Assembly: GCA_946479615.1 (NCBI GenBank)
Contig: CAMLGR010000039.1
Location: 1 to 32,087 of the forward strand
DNA from: an uncultured Bacteroidota bacterium
Lineage (GTDB): Bacteria > Bacteroidota > Bacteroidia > Chitinophagales > Chitinophagaceae
Direction: 5' to 3'
Length of the DNA stretch: 32,087 nt
The number at the start of each line of letters is the position of its first letter. Positions within the stretch are counted from its first letter, which is position 1. The position numbers and the translations under genes were made by a program. Under the pieces are notes generated by a model. That model had not been told where the DNA came from. It did not search any database and saw nothing but the letters and a program-made list of their open reading frames with translations. This document shows positions 24,960 through 32,087 of this stretch, in pieces.

Positions 24960-27254
24960 TTATTTCTTTAGTTTTTTAATGATCGCCCACAGTAAAAGAA
25001 GGATGATGAGCAACAATATCCAGATCGACCAGGCTGGCAGACCCATACCCATCAGCCAGCATTTGATACGCTGAATGATATTGGGATTTGGGCCATAGCA
25101 ACCCAGGTCGGTGGTACTGCCATCAAATACTTTTTCATCGGCAATGCTCAATTTGAACGGACCAGTCAGTTTACCATCGAGCGTGATCTCGTAACTGCCA
25201 TCTCCTTTGTCAACAATATTTGTTGCCTTGAGACCAGCCGATTCAAATGAAATAGCCGATTTCCATCCCAAACCGATCAATTTTTTATTAGTAGCCTGCG
25301 GCTTGAACGTGATCACGCTGAATCCGCTTGCATTCGTAGTCACTACCAATTGTGAATTGGGAAGATCGATATCCTTGAACCGGACATAAAAAGTTTCCTG
25401 GTGAAAACGTTCGATCTTGCCCAATACCGGATCATCGGCCGTTATTTTATAGATCACCTGGTAAACACCGCTTGCCGATAATCCATTAAAGGAACCGGTA
25501 TACGTACTGTCCGCCGCATTGAACGCCATATTGAGTGCATTGTTCTTCGCTTTTATCAGGGCAAGAAAGGCACTGTCTTTCAATAGCACCGCCAGCTTGG
25601 CGATATCGGGTGTACCGGGATCGACAGCAGGGTTATCATATTTTACCGTTGAACGTGCTACGAGATCATTGATATCATCCTGACTGAATACAGCGCCTGT
25701 AATGTTTACATTCTTCAGCGCTTTGCCGGCGGATATGATAGAGATGGAAGGTTTAAATACATCATCCACTTTAAAACTCTTTGCTCCCAAGGAGAAGACA
25801 GGATCGACGAGGTGATCGTCAGCCATGACCATCATGGTAAAGGGAACAGCCGATTGCGAAGTAGTACCTGATTGCACCGTTACTTTCCAATCTCCATTCA
25901 GTTTGACAGGCGAACCGGTAACGGGATAACGAATAGCAATGGAAACAAATCCCGATCCGAATGATTGTTGTGCATACTGGATCAGTTCCACTCCATCTTT
26001 CATGATCGATGTGAATCTTGGTTCATTGCGCGTGGGAGCCAGCAATGTCACCACCACGGCAGAAGTTCCTTTGTTGGTAGAAAAAGTATGACTGGCAGTA
26101 GCAGGCGATGACATGGCAGGAAAAGCTCCTTTGGTAATATCTATTACCTGCGGCGTATTGCCTGCCAGTATATTCGCAAGCTGGGAAGCAAAGAAGGTAG
26201 TGAAATCGGCTTCTGCACCGGCTAATGTATTCAATGTATGTCCACCATTGGCAGTAGCAATACCATTCATGAGCATGGGATTGACACCGGTACTCCCCAG
26301 GCAGATCGTGTGAATTTTAATTTCGTTGGAGGCACCGCTTAATTTCTGGTTGCCCACCGTATGTGTATACTGGTTGGCTCCGCTTACATTTACCTGGTCA
26401 CCTTCATTCTGCATACCATCGGAAAAAACGATCATGGCTTTGTTATCGGTCGCAGGACCTGCTAACAGCAGATCTCTTCCTGCGATGATACCATCACCCA
26501 ATGCTGTATTGCCATTGGGAGTTACTCCATTCAATACACTTCGCAGCGTTCCTGCATTCGTAATGGCATCGACCAATGCACCATCATAAGGCGCAACAGG
26601 AAGAATTACATTCGGACCACTGGCAAACATTCTCATCCCTAATTTATCACCTGCTTTCAATACACCCATTCCCTGCAAATTGGTTCGTAATACATCGACA
26701 CCTGTCAATAATCCATCCCACCGGCGTTGATTGGCGGGAGGCGGGTAACTGCCATCATAAGCAGAACCCATACTTCCTGAACGGTCAAGCACGAGCACGA
26801 GATCGATTGGCTTTGCGATCAAAGGCAGGCGATAGGTTCTGTCGCAGATATTACCGGACCCCTTATCGGCACGGATCGTAAAGATGATCGTCTTGCCCGA
26901 TTCAGTCGGATTACCGCTGACCGTAACCGTAGCGCCTGATGCATTGATGGTAACACCATAGATAGAAGTCGGACTGGCGCAATTATCACAAAGTGAAAAT
27001 TCAAACCCGGCCGCTTCATAAGAAATATTCAGGATACTCATTGTTGCAGCCGGGCCGGGGCCTACCGCCTCGATAACAAGGGCCGGAGAGATCGAAGCCC
27101 CTTTTACTGCATCCGGGTAAACAAAAGGTGCATTGGGACAGGCCGCAAAATTGATATCGTCCTGTGCCGAAGAACGCATGCCCTGGCATAAAAGAACAGC
27201 CAGTAATAAAAAACCGGGTAAGGACCGGCGCAAAAAGGAAACTAACTTTCTCAT
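24960..27254 (-). CDS. Membrane-anchored von Willebrand factor A protein
   Basis: 764 residues. The signal peptide (about 1-30, ending MRSSAQ) is followed by a Cys-containing Ig-like region (about 35-145), a VWA domain starting IDLVLVLDRSGSMGSAYDGS (150-169) with the MIDAS residues D157, S159, S161, T250 and D279 (VFSDGMQNEGD), then beta-rich domains (about 370-720) and a C-terminal helix WSIWILLLIILLLLWAIIKK. The protein is thus exported and held by its C-terminus, facing the periplasm. Its place between the tape-measure and effector genes suggests a role with the injection system, such as anchoring or triggering, but this is inference; the VWA family binds many partners. Confidence 0.85.
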   Translation of the reverse strand: MRKLVSFLRRSLPGFLLLAVLLCQGMRSSAQDDINFAACPNAPFVYPDAVKGASISPALVIEAVGPGPAATMSILNISYEAAGFEFSLCDNCASPTSIYGVTINASGATVTVSGNPTESGKTIIFTIRADKGSGNICDRTYRLPLIAKPIDLVLVLDRSGSMGSAYDGSYPPPANQRRWDGLLTGVDVLRTNLQGMGVLKAGDKLGMRMFASGPNVILPVAPYDGALVDAITNAGTLRSVLNGVTPNGNTALGDGIIAGRDLLLAGPATDNKAMIVFSDGMQNEGDQVNVSGANQYTHTVGNQKLSGASNEIKIHTICLGSTGVNPMLMNGIATANGGHTLNTLAGAEADFTTFFASQLANILAGNTPQVIDITKGAFPAMSSPATASHTFSTNKGTSAVVVTLLAPTRNEPRFTSIMKDGVELIQYAQQSFGSGFVSIAIRYPVTGSPVKLNGDWKVTVQSGTTSQSAVPFTMMVMADDHLVDPVFSLGAKSFKVDDVFKPSISIISAGKALKNVNITGAVFSQDDINDLVARSTVKYDNPAVDPGTPDIAKLAVLLKDSAFLALIKAKNNALNMAFNAADSTYTGSFNGLSASGVYQVIYKITADDPVLGKIERFHQETFYVRFKDIDLPNSQLVVTTNASGFSVITFKPQATNKKLIGLGWKSAISFESAGLKATNIVDKGDGSYEITLDGKLTGPFKLSIADEKVFDGSTTDLGCYGPNPNIIQRIKCWLMGMGLPAWSIWILLLIILLLLWAIIKKLKK

Positions 27255-27295
27255 ACTATTGTTGTTTTAATTCTTTAAAAAAATGATTGTATCGT

Positions 27296-28888
27296 TTAAG
27301 CCCAATCCACATGGATAAACCTGTTATCGAGCCAGGGAAAATGTATCATTGATAAACCCCAGGGCAACCTGCCCAATAAAATATCCTGGGCTTTCTTTTC
27401 CACGGTGATCTGCCATCCATCTTTAGCAGTAGTGATCTTTCCTGAACGGTTGATAAATCCTTCGCGTAAACCATCGGGCGATGTATTACCGATCGTTTTC
27501 CAGTGTGTGATCACTGCTTCCAGCATTCCGGTAGCGGAGCGGGTATGTTCTTCCGTCAGTACAATAGACGTATCGAGCACTTCTTCCCATAACATTCCGC
27601 AGAATAGTTTCGGTATAAGCAGGCGGTATTCCGGGATATCCGTTTCACCATGTGCAAGCCATACGAGCAACCATACAGCGGTTTGTTGCGCTGCCGATGA
27701 TCTCCATTGTTTTTTTGTATCGAGCAGATCAAACCCGGTAAAGAGTTCCTGTAAAAAAGGATGCAGCAATACCAGTCCTGCATCTTCAGCAAATAACTCA
27801 TCGGCTTCAGCAGTATTCTTTTCTTTTTTATCTATCTTCTTTTCTTCCGGGGTGATTATCTTTTTAGCAATGAGCGACAGTTCCTGTTCCGGGGCAGTTG
27901 TTTGATGGATGTTTTGTTTGGCCACCCAATCGTTTTCACCGGTAATTGTATTTTCATTAGCGGATGATGGTTCACCTGTTATCGTTGTTCCATATATCTC
28001 GTAAAATACCTGGATGATGATTTCCTTAAGTGATCTGTTCAGTGTATTATCATTACCCTGTTCCAGGTATTGAAAGATCTCCTTACCCTTTGATAAATGA
28101 GTGGTTTGCTGAATGGCCTGCTGCAACGGTGTTGTTTCTTTCCGTACGCCTGTTATTTTATTTATCCAATACAACCAATACTCATAAGATAATACCCGCA
28201 GATCATGACCGCTGGTAACCGTTGAATTTGTTTCCAGCCATTTCCAGGCAGGGATAGCTGCGAAAGAAATAGCCTGATCAAGGCGGCGTAATAAGGTGGA
28301 AATAAAATCAATCCCCGATTGCCGGACTAATCGCTGGCAGGCTGGTTCATTTTCGTACAATACCTGCTTTACTATTGACAAGTCTTCATCCGTCGCATTT
28401 TCCAGCCATTCTTTTTTCAATTGAAAAGAATGAGCTTCGGCCCACCAGGGCAATCTTCCGTGTACCAGGAAATAAATCAAACATTTTATACCAGCCTGGT
28501 TGCTGCTGATGATATGATCGCCGCGGGATCCTTTATCATCAATAGTCCTATACCCATCTTCCTTCTTTCTATATTTTCCCTGAAGAGCAGCTACAGATCC
28601 GGTAGCAGCTATTGATTGATCATTCTCCTGGCTGTTACCATAGACTGTATTCCTCTTATCTTCTTTACGGGGTACAGATCTCAATCTTTCCATCAACTGC
28701 GATGTAACAAGATCACGTATTTGTTGTTCCGAAATGTCCTTATGAATTTTTCCCAAATCGATCTCCAGCCGGTCGATGATATGATACGAGTTAGCGGAAG
28801 ATGCTTTATCAAAACAATCTTCTATCGCCGGTGTAATGACACGCTGCAACCATTCATTGACACGGCGCTCCCATTCCTGCACCTGCAA
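27296..28888 (-). CDS. Contractile injection system tape-measure-family protein
   Basis: At least 530 residues. Near the N-terminus is YHIIDRLEIDLGKIHKDISE (35-54), and the C-terminus reads LLGRLPWGLSMIHFPWLDNR then FIHVDWA; both are hallmarks of proteins annotated as CIS tape measure (CIS_TMP) in Bacteroidota. Between them lie an alpha-helical region and GLVLLHPFLQELF, also typical. The start shown is TTG at 28888, but the frame stays open to the stop codon of the upstream gene, and the extra LRHLLQRQEFTFTTPF looks like the normal family beginning; a CTG at 28936 would give 546 residues. No ATG occurs until deep in the protein. It would set sheath or tube length in the injection particle. 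Confidence 0.82.
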   Translation of the reverse strand: MQVQEWERRVNEWLQRVITPAIEDCFDKASSANSYHIIDRLEIDLGKIHKDISEQQIRDLVTSQLMERLRSVPRKEDKRNTVYGNSQENDQSIAATGSVAALQGKYRKKEDGYRTIDDKGSRGDHIISSNQAGIKCLIYFLVHGRLPWWAEAHSFQLKKEWLENATDEDLSIVKQVLYENEPACQRLVRQSGIDFISTLLRRLDQAISFAAIPAWKWLETNSTVTSGHDLRVLSYEYWLYWINKITGVRKETTPLQQAIQQTTHLSKGKEIFQYLEQGNDNTLNRSLKEIIIQVFYEIYGTTITGEPSSANENTITGENDWVAKQNIHQTTAPEQELSLIAKKIITPEEKKIDKKEKNTAEADELFAEDAGLVLLHPFLQELFTGFDLLDTKKQWRSSAAQQTAVWLLVWLAHGETDIPEYRLLIPKLFCGMLWEEVLDTSIVLTEEHTRSATGMLEAVITHWKTIGNTSPDGLREGFINRSGKITTAKDGWQITVEKKAQDILLGRLPWGLSMIHFPWLDNRFIHVDWA

Positions 28889-28942
28889 AAAAGGCGTGGT
28901 GAAAGTAAATTCCTGTCTTTGTAGAAGATGCCGCAGTGTTGA

Positions 28943-31900
28943 TTAAATAGTATAGTATTCAGTATATAGCCCGTTTATCATTTCTGCCAGGTCATTTCTT
29001 GCTGCCGGAAGATTAACGGTATCTGTTTCATCCATGAGATAGACCTGTAACCAGTCGAAATAAATTTCTTCGAATGCATCGATGCAGGGATCCATCGGCC
29101 CGACCGGTGTACCGGGTTCGGCCCTGTCTACCCATAATATCCGCGGGAGCAAATGCGCCGGGCAATGCTTACGGATCTGCTGCTCCGCATATTTCCTGAA
29201 TTCCTCATTCCTGTATAAAGCAGGAGAAGAAGGTTGCGGCGATGATTTTACATTGGAGAAATCACGTTGATATCCCGAAGGAAGTATTACCGTGAGCTGG
29301 CAGGAATAAGGATCTTCCACACCGGGAAGAGCCAATGCCGTATCTGCATCTCCCGGCGGGAAAAGCAGGTGATGTTCTACAATATATAATCCCTGCTGGC
29401 TGAATAGTCTGAACAAATGTTTCCGTATACGCGCTGCTTCCGCTTCGGCCAATGCCTGTGAAGCAAATACCGTTGGTGATATGGCTAATGAGATATTAGC
29501 CGGCGTCATTAAGGAAAGCGAGAACGTATTGATCCCTGTATTTTCTATCACATAGTTTCGTAATTCCATTCCATATTCAATCATGAGTTGTGATGCCGCT
29601 GTGGCAGCTTCAATAGCCAATGCATCGGTAAGACCAGGATAGTTGACCGCGCTTTCCAGTAATATATTGCCGGGAACAGCAGGCAATAAACGCAACCGGA
29701 ATCTTTTCCTGTGATCGGGGTTAACGATCGGTTCGTCATAGATGTCTATATAATCAGTTTCTGCATGTATGAGCTTTCTTCGTTCGCGGAGATCGATGCC
29801 CAGCATATGGAACATCCGTATTTCCAATGGGATCAATGCATATTTCACCCACAGATCCAATACAAGCGCCTGGTCGGCGATGATCGCATTGTTCGCAGCC
29901 AGGTCGGAATTATATGTCGCTACACTTTCCGCGATCGGTGCAGCCGCTGGTTCATCACGCAATTCCAGTACTCTTATATTACCTGGATCGAGCCTGAAAG
30001 TATAATGACTGGTTTTTGTAGCCAATGTAAATGCCTGTTCAGCTTGCCGGCGCGCAGCCAGGAAAGAATCTGCCGGTGCAAACTGGCGGAACAACAGCGT
30101 ATCAATTTCGTCTTTTATCAACCAGGTAAATCCAGCCGGTGTTTGCGTGACCGTGATAAATCCGGGCATCCGCCACAATGGATTTCCGTGTGCCTGCGCT
30201 CTTGTAAGATTCAGTTCGGGTACATCGTAATAATAACCCGATTTATCTTCCAGGAGATCATCCAAACTATTCAACCGGTTTTGCTTCTGCGCCTCCAGTA
30301 AAACAGGCAGCGGCATTAATTCGGCGCCGGGCACTTCTGCTGATAAGCGTAATAGTAAAGCGGCGCGTTCCGTCATTTCTTCTCCCAGGATGGAAAGCAA
30401 ATGATCCATGACGGCATTTCTTCTTTCGAGGAATTGTTCCCGTGTTTCCAATCCTGTTTTCAGGAACTGTGCATAGGCATTGGTATCATCTTCCTGGAAG
30501 TTCTGCCATTCGGCAGGAGTAGTTCCATTATATGCATCAAACAATGGAGCAATTTCCGGCAGGTGGTATAATGGTTGTTGAAAAATGGTTTGTCTTATAT
30601 CAGTGCCCGCACTAAAGAACGAATTGAATTGCGCCAGTTGCGCCTGGAACCCGGCCAGCATTTGTTCAAAGAGAAAAAGATATCCTTTCAATTGTTTGGC
30701 CTGCGCCTGTCTTATAGCCGTTGCATGAGCAGGCAAGCCCGCTTCTCCTACTCCATAGATAACAGGCAGATCGTTTTGAACAGGATAATATTCACCCACA
30801 GGATATGATTGTCCTTCCGGTACCGGTATATCCAGTTCCGGTGAAATAATTGCCTGTATATCGGCCGATTTTTTTGCTTCGAAGAATTTCACCACCTGCC
30901 CGGCATCGTATTCTACCTTAATACCATTACGGAAGATCGTGATCTGCGATTTGGATAAACTCAAGCGCGGTATGTGCCGCTGGCTTTTGACCAGTTGCAA
31001 ACAATCACGCGCTTTGGTAGAGATCGGACGATTATCCAGGAAATTGGAAACCGAGAGACCACGTACGGAAATGATCCTGCGTACATTTACATCTTCGCGT
31101 TCATCCACATCGCCGGAACTATTATTATTCCGGAGCTGGTAGATAAGCCGCAATATATCTGAAGTATAAAGTACAGAAGTTATTTGCTGTGCACCCAATA
31201 CAGTATTATCGAGAAAGCCGCCATCTGTCAATGGCCCGTTGAATATTTTATCGGCCGATCCCTGTTTTGCTAATTGTTCTTCGAGAGATTGAAACTGCAA
31301 TACCGGCGAGATCAGTTGATCGATACTATAGAATATTTCTGCGATCAGTTCTTCGGTATGCACTCCTGCTCCTACCTCGATGATCGCATTGATCCCAATT
31401 TCCTGTTGTCTTACGGCATTGTATTCATTGATATCCTCGCAGAGATTCCGGTAAGGCCGGCAATATCTCCTGATCACGCGCATGGTCTCATGCGCTTTCT
31501 TTACTTTCTTATTGAGTGTATCGAGTGGTTTATCAATTCCCAGGTCATTGATAAGAGTGACTAGCTCCTGCAATACCAATGGCGCTTCTGTTATTGCATC
31601 TTCCATTCCGGTAGTGATCTGTGCCACGATCCATATTTCGATCTGTCCGTTAGGACCGACCGGCGGATCATAATCGACCGTCGCGCGCGCATAGAAAGAG
31701 GTATTATCTTCTATCTCGTTCCATTCGTCGCCGGGTGCGCCATCAAAAGTGACAGCCAGCAGGTTGACGCCATCGCGTAACGGGATCACTTCTTCATCAT
31801 CCCAATGCGGAAACGCAATATCAACGGTATAGGTTTTGCCACCGGCTACGACCTGTGCCGTATAGTTATTACTGTTAAGCGTATCATCGGCAAATTCAAG

Positions 31901-32087
31901 CAAGGCATTATATCTTCCGAAAGGGACCGGTTTAACAGGGAAGAACCAGGCATTATTCACCAATGGATGATCGATCAGTATTTTTCTCCAGTCCGTAATC
32001 GTGATGGGAGCCACCGGCAATACTTTTGCCGCCGTAAAAAATTCCGGGGCGCGGAAAGCACTGCTGCTTGCGATCAGGTCTTTGATA
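28943..32087 (-). CDS. eCIS baseplate-like protein, 5' end outside window
   Basis: The open frame runs from the stop at 28943 to the right edge without interruption (1,048 codons). A TTG at 32020 could be taken as a start, but the 22 codons upstream are open and end EFFTAAKVLPVAPITITDWR, so the gene most likely begins outside. Regions of note are TITDWRKILIDHPLVNNAWF, IFNGPLTDGGFLDNTVLGAQ, GEYYPVQNDLPVIYGVGEAG and QAKQLKGYLFLFEQMLAGFQ. These resemble large proteins that sit just ahead of tape-measure genes in Bacteroidota eCIS clusters and take the Afp11/12 baseplate-wedge position. I rely on this memory of the family plus position; no standard domain was recognised. It ends two codons ahead of the tape-measure frame. 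Confidence 0.7.
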   Translation of the reverse strand, partial: IKDLIASSSAFRAPEFFTAAKVLPVAPITITDWRKILIDHPLVNNAWFFPVKPVPFGRYNALLEFADDTLNSNNYTAQVVAGGKTYTVDIAFPHWDDEEVIPLRDGVNLLAVTFDGAPGDEWNEIEDNTSFYARATVDYDPPVGPNGQIEIWIVAQITTGMEDAITEAPLVLQELVTLINDLGIDKPLDTLNKKVKKAHETMRVIRRYCRPYRNLCEDINEYNAVRQQEIGINAIIEVGAGVHTEELIAEIFYSIDQLISPVLQFQSLEEQLAKQGSADKIFNGPLTDGGFLDNTVLGAQQITSVLYTSDILRLIYQLRNNNSSGDVDEREDVNVRRIISVRGLSVSNFLDNRPISTKARDCLQLVKSQRHIPRLSLSKSQITIFRNGIKVEYDAGQVVKFFEAKKSADIQAIISPELDIPVPEGQSYPVGEYYPVQNDLPVIYGVGEAGLPAHATAIRQAQAKQLKGYLFLFEQMLAGFQAQLAQFNSFFSAGTDIRQTIFQQPLYHLPEIAPLFDAYNGTTPAEWQNFQEDDTNAYAQFLKTGLETREQFLERRNAVMDHLLSILGEEMTERAALLLRLSAEVPGAELMPLPVLLEAQKQNRLNSLDDLLEDKSGYYYDVPELNLTRAQAHGNPLWRMPGFITVTQTPAGFTWLIKDEIDTLLFRQFAPADSFLAARRQAEQAFTLATKTSHYTFRLDPGNIRVLELRDEPAAAPIAESVATYNSDLAANNAIIADQALVLDLWVKYALIPLEIRMFHMLGIDLRERRKLIHAETDYIDIYDEPIVNPDHRKRFRLRLLPAVPGNILLESAVNYPGLTDALAIEAATAASQLMIEYGMELRNYVIENTGINTFSLSLMTPANISLAISPTVFASQALAEAEAARIRKHLFRLFSQQGLYIVEHHLLFPPGDADTALALPGVEDPYSCQLTVILPSGYQRDFSNVKSSPQPSSPALYRNEEFRKYAEQQIRKHCPAHLLPRILWVDRAEPGTPVGPMDPCIDAFEEIYFDWLQVYLMDETDTVNLPAARNDLAEMINGLYTEYYTI

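Noticed and set aside
29711..30301. 196-residue plus-strand frame
   Set aside because: Antisense to the baseplate-like gene, with no domain or signal features.

Overview
The window looks like chromosomal DNA of a Bacteroidota bacterium, most likely of the Chitinophagaceae type. Pointers are a TTTG-N18-TANNTTTG promoter ahead of the histidine genes, a bifunctional HisB, a TonB-dependent receptor with a plug domain, small lipoproteins, and proteins that most resemble Bacteroidota extracellular contractile injection system (eCIS) components. These assignments come from reading motifs; no search was run. Nearly all genes lie on the minus strand.

Region 1 (1-3,990) is mixed housekeeping and accessory genes: the N-terminal part of an EamA/DMT transporter running off the left edge, a small two-helix membrane protein, a dolichol-phosphate-mannose-synthase-like GT2 enzyme, a DnaQ-like 3'-5' exonuclease, a 40-residue lipoprotein on the plus strand, and a NarL-type response regulator.

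Region 2 (3,990-15,385) is a complete histidine operon read leftward: promoter, His-rich leader peptide with an attenuator terminator, then hisG, hisD, hisC, a PQQ-type sugar dehydrogenase and a lipoprotein cytochrome c, then hisB, hisH, hisA, hisF and hisIE, with a TonB-dependent receptor behind. All pathway steps are covered. The two redox genes are packed tightly against hisB. Three of the gaps in the operon are filled by palindromes built from degenerate 7- or 8-base words.

Region 3 (15,386-16,510) is a 1.1-kb gene-free stretch with a 211-bp nested inverted-repeat element, a perfect 29-bp-arm palindrome, and a hairpin-rich segment ending in a plus-strand terminator. It separates the histidine operon from the next block.

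Region 4 (16,511-32,087) starts with a stand-alone FAD/NAD reductase and continues into part of an eCIS locus, read leftward from beyond the right edge: a large baseplate-like protein (5' end outside the window), a tape-measure-family protein, a membrane-anchored von Willebrand A protein, four consecutive proteins with the eCIS core domain (DUF4157), and an AAA+ ATPase of the Afp15 type. The four DUF4157 proteins share an N-terminal module that itself carries HELTHVVQQ. Each is followed by a different C-terminal region with a second, unrelated HExxH motif, and one also has a beta-strand-rich tail. The simplest reading is a cassette of four tandem candidate eCIS effectors, each a metalloprotease, with the loading ATPase at the end. 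This is the most interesting content of the window.
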